Assembly: GCA_027366585.1 (NCBI GenBank)
Contig: DAHXNF010000014.1
Location: 1 to 64,000, forward strand
DNA: 64,000 nucleotides
Origin: Thermoplasmatales archaeon
Lineage (GTDB): Archaea > Thermoplasmatota > Thermoplasmata > Thermoplasmatales > Thermoplasmataceae
Direction: 5' to 3'
Of the stretch, positions 37,000 through 45,595 are shown piece by piece. Within the stretch, counting starts at the first letter, position 1, and every line of letters starts with the position of its first letter. Below the pieces are notes generated by a model. That model did not search any database. It saw only the letters and a list, made by a program, of their open reading frames with translations, and had not been told where the DNA came from. Position numbers and translations under genes: made by a program.

Positions 37000-38250
37000 T
37001 TAATACCATCCCCTAAGCTTCATTGCGTCCGCGACCCTCTTTATTGAGATCGTGTATGCAGCAGTTCTGGGGTCGATTTTGTACTTATCTGCGGCATCGA
37101 GGACTTCCTTCGCGGCTTTTGTCATCTTCTTATCAAGTCTTGCATAGACTTCGTCTAGATCCCAGTAGTAGCCTCCTACGTTCTGGACCCACTCGAAGTA
37201 TGACACCGTGACACCACCTGAGTTCGAAAGAAAATCAGGAAGCAGCAGTATTTTCTTCTTGAAGAAGATCTCATCCGCATCCGGTGTAGTAGGACCATTC
37301 GCAAGCTCAAGTATTATCTTTGCCTTCACCTTGTCTGCGTTCTTTGCTGTCAGCTGGTTCTCAATCGCAGCGGGAATCAGGACGTCGACGCCAAGTTCCA
37401 GTAGCTCCTGATTTGTGATATTCTTAGAACCAGGGAAGTTCTGCACTGATCCTGTCTTCTTCTTATGTTCCATAAGAGCATCATAGTTGATCCCCTTCTC
37501 GCTGTAGATTCCTCCCTTTGTATCGGAAACAGCAACTACCTTGGAATGGAAGTGCTCCTGCACCAGCTTGACGGCAAACTGCCCGGCGTTGCCGAAACCT
37601 TGGATTGCAACTGTGGCCTTGGAAAGATCCAGTCCGAGCTTCTTTGCTCCTTCCCTCAGGACATACATTCCGCCCTTTGCTGTCGCATCACCACGGCCAA
37701 GTGATCCACCGATCTCCAGCGGTTTCCCGGTTATCACGCCCGGAGAGGATCTGCGCACGATATTCTCGTACTCGTCCATCATCCATGCCATTATCTGAGG
37801 CGTTGTATACACATCCGGCGCTGGGACATCTACCTCCGGTCCAATATATTCCCCAAGTGATCTCACATATGCACGGCTCAGTCTTTCAAGCTCGCCAGTG
37901 CTGAGTTTCTTTGTATCGCAGATTATTCCTCCCTTTGCTCCACCAAGCGGTATGTCAATGATTGCTGTTTTCCATGTCATCCATGCAGCAAGTGCCTTGA
38001 CCGTTGACAGGCTCTCTTCTGGATGGAATCTTATTCCGCCCTTTACCGGTCCCCGTGCGTTGTTGTAATGCACCCTGAAGCCCGTAAAGACCTCGGTTCT
38101 GCCATCATCCATTTTCACCGGTATCCGTATCTGGAGGATCTGCTGCGGTTCCTTCAGAATGCTGAGTGCCTGTTTGTCCAAGTTTATTACTTTCGCTGCC
38201 TTTTCAAGCTGTTTGACGGCTATGTCAAACGGGTCTAAGTCTTCAACCAT
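37000..38250 (-). CDS. gdhA: Glutamate dehydrogenase
   Basis: A 416-aa Glu/Leu/Phe/Val dehydrogenase, normal length for archaeal GDH, interconverting glutamate and 2-oxoglutarate plus ammonia. [18 protein letters not shown] and [20 protein letters not shown] (substrate-binding and catalytic Lys in the family GGxKGG block) are near residues 60-110. The Rossmann dinucleotide motif is [13 protein letters not shown] near residue 213. The C-terminus has [12 protein letters not shown]. Monocistronic. A TATA-like GATAATTTAAAG (minus strand, about 38294-38305) lies some 50 nt before the ATG. Confidence 0.96.
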   Translation of the reverse strand: MVEDLDPFDIAVKQLEKAAKVINLDKQALSILKEPQQILQIRIPVKMDDGRTEVFTGFRVHYNNARGPVKGGIRFHPEESLSTVKALAAWMTWKTAIIDIPLGGAKGGIICDTKKLSTGELERLSRAYVRSLGEYIGPEVDVPAPDVYTTPQIMAWMMDEYENIVRRSSPGVITGKPLEIGGSLGRGDATAKGGMYVLREGAKKLGLDLSKATVAIQGFGNAGQFAVKLVQEHFHSKVVAVSDTKGGIYSEKGINYDALMEHKKKTGSVQNFPGSKNITNQELLELGVDVLIPAAIENQLTAKNADKVKAKIILELANGPTTPDADEIFFKKKILLLPDFLSNSGGVTVSYFEWVQNVGGYYWDLDEVYARLDKKMTKAAKEVLDAADKYKIDPRTAAYTISIKRVADAMKLRGWY

Positions 38251-38382
38251 ATAAGATTTCCTGCCTTTTCAGGCATCTTGAGATTGCTCCAGACTACTTT
38301 AAATTATCAGCTAATGTCTCAGTGCATATTGCGCATTATTCTTCATAATTCACAAAGCCATGCATGCGGATCCTGGATCCAG

Positions 38383-38856
38383 TTAAGATAGCTTGATACC
38401 CTTGCTGTCCTGATAATTCCCGGATCGATCTGAGTAGTCATGATCTGCAGGCGACAACATTTGGAAGAAAACAACCTGCGCAATCCTGTCCCCCCTGACA
38501 ATGCGTACCTTTTCCGGTGACGCGTTGAAAAAAGACAGTGTAAGCTGCCCCCTGAATCCAGCATCTATGAAGCCGAATGATCCAATAACTCCCTTCCTCG
38601 CATACGAGGACCGTATCCAGATCCCGGCTGTCATATTATCCGGAAGGTTTATTGTCTCCATGGACGAGATGAAGAAGTTGGTCATGGGCATGATGTCTCC
38701 TCCTTGATCCGCATCGGATCCAGGGATGCGGATCTTATCCGCGCGGATATCATACCCGTTCGGAGTTATCAGCTTGGTATCAAGATTTCCGCAGATAAGG
38801 GATCCTTTTGCAATCATTTCTCCTATAACCCTGTCATTAAGAACTGTCATATTCAT
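38383..38856 (-). CDS. dcd: dCTP deaminase (or dUTP-forming dCTP deaminase)
   Basis: A 157-aa dUTPase/dCTP-deaminase fold enzyme. PNGYDIRADKI is at residues 32-42, WIRSSYARKGVIGSFGFIDAGFRGQLTLSFFN (near 80-111) carries the active-site Arg/Ser and the Ala-Gly motif, and GDRIAQVVFFQM is the nucleotide-binding end. The tail SGNYQDSKG matches the trimer-closing C-terminal motif. Deaminates dCTP to dUTP for thymidylate synthesis; a bifunctional form is possible. Its ATG overlaps the stop of the permease gene by 4 bp. Confidence 0.88.
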   Translation of the reverse strand: MNMTVLNDRVIGEMIAKGSLICGNLDTKLITPNGYDIRADKIRIPGSDADQGGDIMPMTNFFISSMETINLPDNMTAGIWIRSSYARKGVIGSFGFIDAGFRGQLTLSFFNASPEKVRIVRGDRIAQVVFFQMLSPADHDYSDRSGNYQDSKGIKLS

Positions 38857-40202
38857 GAAGGCAATGCATTTCCTGATTTATTATCATGCTCTCTTTGTAA
38901 CAGGTAATAGGAGAATGCCGCTACCAGGAAGGAAATGAAATAGCTTATGTCAAATCCAAGAACACCGGCAACAGGTCCTATAAAGTATCCGGGCTGGTAC
39001 ATGAAAGGCACGGATACCGCAATCCCGAATACGTATGCGAATATTGCGCGATAGTTCACGATCTCCCTGAAGCCGCCTTTGCCATAAGATCCGGAACGCA
39101 TGAAGAAATCCACGAGCATGACGGCAAGCCATGGCGTGATCCAGTAATCAAGGATGAAGAGGAAAGCCTCGTATGATACGTAAAAGCTATTATAACCAAT
39201 GTAAGCAAGTGCAAAAGCTATAGCAGAAACGACAAGCGCAAGGATCTTCCTGTCAACTTTCACGCCTGCTGCCCTGATGCTCATCGTGTTAGAGTAAAGA
39301 TTTATGGCATTTGCAGCCAATCCGCCAAGAAAGAGGAAGTATAGCCCTATGAGTGCGTACTTTCCCAGGAAAGCCGCAAGAGGTTCCGCCGGATTCGGGC
39401 TCGTGGAATTGGTTGCAATCCCTACATAGAAACCGACAAGTTCTGAAAAGAATGAGGCGAGGCCACCTCCAAGGAGAACGTAAATGAATATGCTTCTCCT
39501 CGATGTACGGGAAACAAGGTGCTTCGAGTAGTCGGAAGCATATGGACCCCAGCTCATGATGTATGAAAAACTAAACGCAACAATGGTTCCAAACGATACC
39601 GCGGAGAAGGCAATCGGCCCGCTTATATTGCCGAATGGACCCACTTTGTCTATCGAATAGATGAGGATTATTACGAAAAGCACGCCCAGAACGAGCGACA
39701 TGATCCTCTCAAATACAGTTATTGTCCTGTGACCAAGAAGTATCAGGCCCAGTACGAGTATCACGGTGATCGCGACAGGAAGTGCATATGCCCTGGTGCC
39801 AATAGCAAGTGCGAGAGCCGAGGCAGCAATGATCGAATTAAATGTGAACCATCCAAGGGTGTTTCCCCACTGCAGGATGGACATCGCTACCCCTCCTTTC
39901 CTGCCGAAGGTATATCTGCCAATCCTCATCTGTGACATCCCGAAAAGAGGACCCATGATGCTCATCAAAGCGAGCAGAACACCACCAAGCACCGTACCGG
40001 TAACAAGAGCTATGACCGTATATACGTATCCTAAGGAATACGACTGTGCAATCAGACCTATGAGGAAATCTCCAATCGTGAGGTTGGATGCAAACCACAG
40101 CCAGAAGAGTGACGATGGTTTCTTTCCTCTCGAGGATTCCGGTATTACGTCGAGGTCCTCAACTGCCTTCTCGTTATCAGGAGCGAACATATGTTCGGAC
40201 AC
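38853..40202 (-). CDS. NCS1-family nucleobase (cytosine/purine) permease
   Basis: A 449-aa membrane protein with about 12 hydrophobic segments. The N-terminal signature is LFWLWFASNLTIGDFLIG, with GRYTFGRKGGVAMSILQWGNTLGWFTFNS further on, as in CodB-type NCS1 transporters. It is in one operon with dCTP deaminase, so import of cytosine or another nucleobase into the pyrimidine pool is likely. A TATA-like GGAAATAAAG on the minus strand near 40232 is about 25-30 nt before the ATG, consistent with a leaderless message. Confidence 0.85.
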   Translation of the reverse strand: MSEHMFAPDNEKAVEDLDVIPESSRGKKPSSLFWLWFASNLTIGDFLIGLIAQSYSLGYVYTVIALVTGTVLGGVLLALMSIMGPLFGMSQMRIGRYTFGRKGGVAMSILQWGNTLGWFTFNSIIAASALALAIGTRAYALPVAITVILVLGLILLGHRTITVFERIMSLVLGVLFVIILIYSIDKVGPFGNISGPIAFSAVSFGTIVAFSFSYIMSWGPYASDYSKHLVSRTSRRSIFIYVLLGGGLASFFSELVGFYVGIATNSTSPNPAEPLAAFLGKYALIGLYFLFLGGLAANAINLYSNTMSIRAAGVKVDRKILALVVSAIAFALAYIGYNSFYVSYEAFLFILDYWITPWLAVMLVDFFMRSGSYGKGGFREIVNYRAIFAYVFGIAVSVPFMYQPGYFIGPVAGVLGFDISYFISFLVAAFSYYLLQREHDNKSGNALPS

Positions 40203-40507
40203 AACCCATGATGTTGGAGCAATAGATAAGCTTTATTTCCTCGCAGAATGCGAATCGAAGCAATCGAATGACACCGCATCCCATGCAGATGCAATGATGG
40301 CCAACCATCCTTACACTGGCTATCCGCGGGAATAAAAGCCTGTCTCCACTGCTGATTGATTGAAAAATTAAGGGTCATCATGACCATGGCGATAAAGATA
40401 GATAGGAGTGCCGCTGTAGCTGGATCGAATCGCAGGCCTGGCGTATACTTCCCGGATACGCCTGATTATTTGGTAATAACAATTTACTTCGTTTCACGCG
40501 GCAAAAA

Positions 40508-40516
40508 TATATAAAT
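40508..40516 (+). promoter_or_regulatory. TATA box of the polyprenyl-phosphate glycosyltransferase
   Basis: TATATAAAT ends about 22 nt before the GTG at 40538. This spacing favours the GTG start over the TTG at 40526 and a leaderless transcript. Confidence 0.5.
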
Positions 40517-40537
40517 CTTGAGATATTGCCCTTTAAA

Positions 40538-41362
40538 GTGATAGAACAGGAAAATTCTGCAAGTTTATCTCCCAGTTATGGAAAGTTTACAATACCAGAG
40601 GAGCAGATCACTCATGATATCACTGTTATAATGCCCGCCTTTAATGAGGAGAAGAGAATAACACCCGTACTGGATGATATTATCCGTGCGATTAATGAGA
40701 AAAACCTTGCCTGGAACATCATCGTTGCCGTAGATGGTGGAGACTCAACGAGTGACATAGTTGGAGCCTATGCGGAGAAATATGATTTCGTGGAGATCTC
40801 AAGAGAGTCTGGACGAAGCGGGAAAGGACATGCGGTCAAGCGTGCACTCACGAAGGCCGACGGCGATTTCACGCTCCTCATGGATGCAGACAACAGCGTG
40901 AGCATTACTGAAATCATGGATAAGGTACCTCTTTGCAAGGAAGCGGATGTTGTTATTCTATCCAGGTATGGTGGATCCAATGACTTTCCTTTCATAAGAA
41001 GGATCATAAGCAGGGGCTTCAACTTTCTCCTTCACATATTCCTGAAACTAGACATCAATGATACGCAATCTGGTTACAAGATCATAAACACGAAGCAGTT
41101 CAAGGAAGCAATGAATAAGGTTAGTGTGACTAATACATTCTTTGACGTGGCGCTTCTCTACTACCTGCAAAAGAGCGGTTCTCATATTATCGAGACGGAT
41201 GTTTCTTATCGGCACAACGATGGAAGCACGTTTCATCCAATTGGTGAAGTAATTGGGCAGGGTGTCTCGCTCCTTGCCTTCATAATCAGGAGATCCAAGT
41301 TCTATGAAAAGATACCTAAGTCACTTGTTGACCTCTACTATCGGAAGTTCAGGTGGATTTGA
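40538..41362 (+). CDS. Family 2 glycosyltransferase, dolichyl-phosphate sugar synthase type
   Basis: A 274-aa GT-A enzyme without C-terminal membrane helices. DITVIMPAFNEEKRI is near residue 27, followed by VDGGDSTSDI and the metal-binding DADNS. SGRSGKGHAVKRAL and DTQSGYKIINTKQFKEAM are characteristic of ALG5/DPM-like enzymes, which charge polyprenyl (dolichyl) phosphate with glucose or mannose. Such lipid-linked sugars feed GT-C membrane enzymes, for which the proteins at 24425 and 45596 are candidates. Monocistronic. Confidence 0.85.
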   Translation: MIEQENSASLSPSYGKFTIPEEQITHDITVIMPAFNEEKRITPVLDDIIRAINEKNLAWNIIVAVDGGDSTSDIVGAYAEKYDFVEISRESGRSGKGHAVKRALTKADGDFTLLMDADNSVSITEIMDKVPLCKEADVVILSRYGGSNDFPFIRRIISRGFNFLLHIFLKLDINDTQSGYKIINTKQFKEAMNKVSVTNTFFDVALLYYLQKSGSHIIETDVSYRHNDGSTFHPIGEVIGQGVSLLAFIIRRSKFYEKIPKSLVDLYYRKFRWI

Positions 41363-41373
41363 TTTTTCCTGAT

Positions 41374-41475
41374 CTAATATCTTGACACAGGTAATTCTGC
41401 TTCTATCATTTCTTGAATAGAAGATTCTGGGACATGTGATGGCTTAAAACCAGGTTCCCTTGACGTTTTTGACAT
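41374..41475 (-). pseudogene. Fragment of a sugar-nucleotide epimerase gene (last ~33 codons)
   Basis: Minus strand: MSKTSREPGFKPS ... SSIQEMIEAELPVSRY*. It matches the end of the intact epimerase at 52858-53760 (MSKSERELGFKPS ... AIREMKEAELTAHR*). Nothing of the upstream 270 codons remains. Confidence 0.65.
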
Positions 41476-41485
41476 TATTAACATT

Positions 41486-41650
41486 GATATGGAGAAATTT
41501 GAAAGAGCATTGAGAAAAAGAAAAGGTATGCATTTCTTAATGCACTTGTGAAGTTTCTAGAAACGTAATAGGATACTCCGAATAATGAGGTAAAAGTATG
41601 CGTTTAATCGATCTTAACCTTAGGGTATTTGACGCTATATAAATGATTTA
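41486..41650 (+). pseudogene. Decayed copy of the 31833-32640 element gene (3' end)
   Basis: FLNALVKFLET, two stops, then DTPNNEVKVCV corresponds to VLDALVKMLETHEDIPIKEVKAWV at 32551-32630. The following DNA ends in TTTGACGCTATATA, as the other copy does (TTTGACGCCATATA). The rest of the gap to 42041 holds only a short frame at about 41805-41932 (ENGMNGLTAGKEELRSFF) that I cannot assign. Confidence 0.6.
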
Positions 41651-42041
41651 GCTGGTGCCGACTCTACCAATTGTTGCCATATTGTACAGTGTATTATACA
41701 TAATCTAATACTTTTTGATTACCATACTATACATTGATTAATTTCCAAATGTCAAGGGATAGGATCTAATTCTGATATCCTATAGATCCCAATGGTATGC
41801 AGAGAATGGAATGAATGGCCTTACCGCCGGAAAGGAGGAGTTAAGATCATTCTTTGAACATGGCATGATCACTAAATGCTTCTACATTAACAGAATGGAA
41901 AATCTCACAGACATAGAAAAGGAGAAGCTTTGATTTCCAGTAGTGTAGTTCATTTGACTTCCTAACCTAAGACTAATTAATCGCTCACCCGGGATTTTAG
42001 TTCAACTGAATAAGTCTTTTATCGTAGGTAGGAATCTTAGA

Positions 42042-43082
42042 ATGTTGACAGACGACCTACCGGAAAAGAGGAAAAACCATCCATTCGTGATGTACGATAT
42101 GCTGAAAGACATTCCCAACGGCATTAAAGCCACAATTAATAAGACTTCAGATATAAAAATAGATCCTGCTAAAAAGCCATTTTATTTCACAGGAAACGGA
42201 ACTGCATATCATGCAGCTATCGCCGGTGCTCAGTTACATGATAGAAAAGATGGCATCATGCGATTTGTTCAGGCCTATGAACTTGAGAATTTTTACAAAC
42301 CTGAAGGTACCATTATTGCCTTTTCACATACGGGAAAAACAAAATCCACAGTGGATGCAGTGAAAAAACATCGTTCCAGGACATATACAATTGGGATCTC
42401 TCATTATGATCATTCGCCGCTCTTCCAGGTATCAGATCTGCCTGTTTTGATTGGAAATTCTCCTGATCTCTCACTATGCAACACGAAGGCTTTTTTTGAC
42501 AACGCCTTCAGTGCGATGATTTTCGCGGCAAAGATATATGGAGAAGAAAGCGGGGCAGAATCCCTGGCTCAAAGGCTCGTATCCCAAGTCCCGGGTATAG
42601 AGAGGCAGGTTAAATCAATTGCATCCGTACTTGATGGAATAAAAAGTATTTTTGTACTTGGTGCCGGTCCTGACATGGTGTTTGCAAGAGAATCAGCCCA
42701 GAAGATCCGGGAGGCGACACATGTCAAGGCAGAAGGAATAGAGCTGGAGGAATTCAATCATGGATGTACAGCTGTAATGGACCAGGATACCCTGCTCATA
42801 ATTGCAAACAATGCGATAGTCAACGAAAGAGTGCAGGACATAGTGAAGGCATCGAGAGAGGTCAACTCACGCACTCTGGTTATCAATGGTAACGGTGACT
42901 ATACCATTGAGTATGAACGGACCGGATCTATTGCATCAGACACCCTGATCAATGTTCTTTCAGCATACTATATGGCTTATTACCTCGCTCTAAGATATCA
43001 TGTGAATCCGGATCTTTTGAGATTTGAGGATCCAAGATATCTAAGGTATGACAGTGTTGTATTTCCACCCGGTGCACATTAG
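42042..43082 (+). CDS. Double SIS-domain sugar isomerase/deaminase-like protein
   Basis: A 346-aa protein with two SIS (phosphosugar isomerase) domains and no glutaminase domain. SIS1 (about 30-170) has FTGNGTAYHAAIAG and IAFSHTGKTKSTVDAV; SIS2 (about 190-330) has IFVLGAGPDMVFARESAQKIREATHVKAEGIELEEFNHGCTAVMD, as in the GlmS isomerase half. ATG at 42042 follows GGTAGG. It could be an amino-sugar isomerase or deglycase acting on fructosamine-6-P or glucosamine-6-P. A role in amino-sugar supply for glycans is plausible. Confidence 0.78.
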   Translation: MLTDDLPEKRKNHPFVMYDMLKDIPNGIKATINKTSDIKIDPAKKPFYFTGNGTAYHAAIAGAQLHDRKDGIMRFVQAYELENFYKPEGTIIAFSHTGKTKSTVDAVKKHRSRTYTIGISHYDHSPLFQVSDLPVLIGNSPDLSLCNTKAFFDNAFSAMIFAAKIYGEESGAESLAQRLVSQVPGIERQVKSIASVLDGIKSIFVLGAGPDMVFARESAQKIREATHVKAEGIELEEFNHGCTAVMDQDTLLIIANNAIVNERVQDIVKASREVNSRTLVINGNGDYTIEYERTGSIASDTLINVLSAYYMAYYLALRYHVNPDLLRFEDPRYLRYDSVVFPPGAH

Positions 43083-43392
43083 TATTGCCGTGAATCAGAA
43101 TGGTTCTTAGTCGATAACGGTTGAATATAGCGGCACTCCATCGATAAGCATTCCCAATTTCTGAGAGTTTATCCTGACCTGCTTTACGTTCTCCGGCGCT
43201 CGCGCTAACTTCAGCTATGGGTATCAGGATGCTGCATTCGAACAGTGAAGGAAATGACCATTCCTTCGATTTTACACATTGGAAAGCATGCACTCTTTAG
43301 ATTCGGAATGGAGCGAAGACCCAATGCTGCTGAGATTTTAATTATAACAGAAGCCTTATGGGTAGAAAGAACACACTTATCCTCATTGAATC
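43083..43392. other. Gene-free debris region
   Basis: No intact gene. A minus-strand stretch about 43107-43220 reads ENVKQVRINSQKLGMLIDGVPLYSTVID*, protein-like but lacking a start, so probably another gene end. I cannot name it. Confidence 0.3.
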
Positions 43393-43655
43393 TCACCCTC
43401 GGAATATTCTTGCTTGACCGGTGTAATTTTTCTCGTACAAGTAAATGTTTCCAGGATACGATAAGTTGGAATACACTGCGGCGTATAGACCGTATTCAGC
43501 AGGATTTGTTATTTCGCTAATCACCGAAGATGGGATGATATAATACTCGCCCTGGTCTACAAGAATAAAGGTGGCTTTACTTCCATTTGAGAAATTAACA
43601 TAGAGAGGATATCCTATGGTACTCATGTTCATCCAGTAGAATGACAATGCGTTGT
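43393..43655 (-). pseudogene. Duplicate C-terminal fragment of the DUF2079 membrane protein
   Basis: About 86 codons: NALSFYWMNMSTIGYPLYVNFSNGS ... SSVISEITNPAEYGLYAAVYSNLSYPGNIYLYEKNYTGQA. It is almost identical to the C-terminus of the protein at 45596-47368. Similarity stops abruptly near 43655 and no membrane part is present. The gap 43656-43908 contains no convincing gene. Confidence 0.8.
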
Positions 43656-43908
43656 GATGATCAATTTTCCCTCCAATGAGACATGAGATGAGGTGATATT
43701 CAATCGATCAGCATGTATACTATGTCCGTTCTATACACAGGCGGAGAGTCTGACTATTTGGACCTCTTTAACTTTGTGGAGGTAATTTCAGACCTCCTGC
43801 CACCATTTCCATTTGATCCTGCGTTTTTTCATTTCTCTAGTCGAATTGTGCAGGACCTTTTCAATTTTACAGCACTTTCATTACGCAATCATAGTTCCGA
43901 AATAGAGA

Positions 43909-45165
43909 TCAAATCTCCAGTAGCCATTTCCACACTGGCTTAACTTCAATTTTTAAACCGTTTCTGGATATCTCTCTTTCTTGGTCCAATGTGAGTATCA
44001 GGAACCTGTTTGCATCGATTTCCTTCGAAGCTTTCTGTAGCGCCCTTATTTCCCGTTCCATGTTTATTTCGTTGAGTTCGTAGCATACCTGTATCATTTC
44101 TCGTTTCTCTGGAATCAAAAAATCAACTTCTGCGTTGCTTTCATGCCTGTAGTAATAATATTCTGTACCAGTCCTCTTAAGCTGTACTGCAACCATATTT
44201 TCGAGTAATGCTCCATTATTCTTGCTGAAATCTGGAATGTTTCTTAATATGATTCCATTATCAATGCAGTATAATTTTCGTGGGCTTTTTCCTGCTCTTT
44301 TTAACTTGCGGTCAAATCTTCTAACTTCAAATATTAGATATGTTTCCTGAAGGTATTCTATGTATTTTTTTATGGTGTTTTCACTTTTCACATCTAAGTT
44401 TCGGGAGAGAGAACGATATGTAATTTCATTTGATACGTTAGACATAAGAAATCTCAGGATATTTCTGAGCTCAGAAAACTTCCTGACGTTGTACCTGTTC
44501 ATTACGTCCTTCTGTATTATGTCATTTATTAGCTGGAGCAAGATTGCACTGTTTCCGAAAATAATCGATTCAGGCATTCCTCCAGAGGAGAAATATTCGT
44601 TGAAGAGTTTAGACACTGTCGCTCTATCCTGGGTAGAATAGTTACCACTCGAGAACTCAATGTTTCTTGCCCTCAGGAATTCTGCAAAAGAGAAGGGGTA
44701 GAGCTCCAGATCAACATGTCTTCCTGTCAGGTGAGTTCCAAGCTCCCTGCTCAGGAGATTTGAATTTGACCCAGTGATAAATACCCTGTAGCCCTCACGA
44801 AGAAGTCGGTTGATGAACAGTTCCCAGCCTTTGACATTCTGTATTTCGTCAAAGAAGACGTTCTTCATGTCGCCGAATAACTCTATGAACATTTCCATTA
44901 ATAGCTGGAAATCTTCCACATCAAATCCTAATATGCGTTCATCATCGAAATTAAAATAGAAAAATGAATCCTTGAACCTTCTGTTGATGATCTGCTTCAG
45001 CATTGTACTTTTTCCGCACCTCCTGACTCCTTTGATGACAAATGCAGACGTTCCGTTGTACGATAACCCAATGTTAAAAACATCTCTTTCTACGATACCA
45101 TCCAATCGCTCGATTTCATTCCGTTGATCCTGCATCACCGTTCGTAAGAGTGATTTTTGCATCAT
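43909..45165 (-). CDS. AAA_14/DUF4143 ATPase
   Basis: A 418-aa P-loop ATPase from the chosen start. Walker A is VRRCGKSTML (near residue 44) and Walker B is VFFDEIQN (near 95). Sensor-like ITGSNSNLLSRELGTHLTGRHVDLELYPFSF follows and the C-terminal DUF4143 nuclease-like domain has VDFLIPEKREMIQVCYEL. Such proteins are widespread in archaea and bacteria; a role in defence or mobile DNA is suspected, not known. The frame opens at 45246, but TATA-like CATTATAATA and repeated TGCGCATT motifs lie inside those codons, so the ATG at 45165 is the likely start. Confidence 0.8.
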   Translation of the reverse strand: MMQKSLLRTVMQDQRNEIERLDGIVERDVFNIGLSYNGTSAFVIKGVRRCGKSTMLKQIINRRFKDSFFYFNFDDERILGFDVEDFQLLMEMFIELFGDMKNVFFDEIQNVKGWELFINRLLREGYRVFITGSNSNLLSRELGTHLTGRHVDLELYPFSFAEFLRARNIEFSSGNYSTQDRATVSKLFNEYFSSGGMPESIIFGNSAILLQLINDIIQKDVMNRYNVRKFSELRNILRFLMSNVSNEITYRSLSRNLDVKSENTIKKYIEYLQETYLIFEVRRFDRKLKRAGKSPRKLYCIDNGIILRNIPDFSKNNGALLENMVAVQLKRTGTEYYYYRHESNAEVDFLIPEKREMIQVCYELNEINMEREIRALQKASKEIDANRFLILTLDQEREISRNGLKIEVKPVWKWLLEI

Positions 45166-45186
45166 TGTACGGAATCGGATAGAGGT

Positions 45187-45237
45187 ATTATATTGTTGCG
45201 TATTATAATGCGCAATATTATAATAAATGCGCATTAC
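45187..45237 (-). promoter_or_regulatory. Promoter with repeated TGCGCATT/TATTATAAT motifs
   Basis: On the minus strand TGCGCATT occurs twice, each followed by ATTATAATA-type TATA sequences, with a third half-site ACGCAA. This gives nested direct and inverted symmetry upstream of the DUF4143 ATPase ATG. It could be a tandem promoter or an operator. Confidence 0.45.
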
Positions 45238-45359
45238 ATTTAGCATAGGTAGAATAATGCCCTTTCCAGACTCTGCCTTGGATCACCTTGCATGATTTCT
45301 AGTATACTGTCCTCTGAATCAGCCTACTAATTGTAAATATCCTCTATGGTCATCTATCC

Positions 45360-45512
45360 ATGGGAAGAATGGGCAGACCTTCCACAAATATAGTTCCCAA
45401 TCCGGATGAGAAGCGAGAGCTTGAGAGGATAACAAGATCACACAGCGCAGAGAACAGGATGATCCTCAGGTCGAAGATAGTCCTCCGGTGCGATAAGGGA
45501 ATGACAAAAATA
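45360..45512 (+). pseudogene. IS630-family transposase remnant (N-terminal HTH part)
   Basis: MGRPSTNIVPNPDEKRELERITRSHSAENRMILRSKIVLRCDKGMT is the usual N-terminus of IS630 transposases. After about 50 residues the similarity stops; the rest of the open frame to 45629 runs into the convergent DUF2079 gene. This N-terminal piece and the C-terminal piece at 3565-4001 could come from the same IS family. Confidence 0.65.
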
Positions 45513-45595
45513 AGCATCAACCCTGACTACTTACAATCCATGGATGTGAGTCCAGGCCAAACGCATCTGCTATCTTCCAAGACTTCTCCGGAATC

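Noticed and set aside
43713-43943. 76-codon plus-strand frame with FPFDPAFFHF
   Set aside because: No motif, overlaps the end of the ATPase gene and lies in debris.
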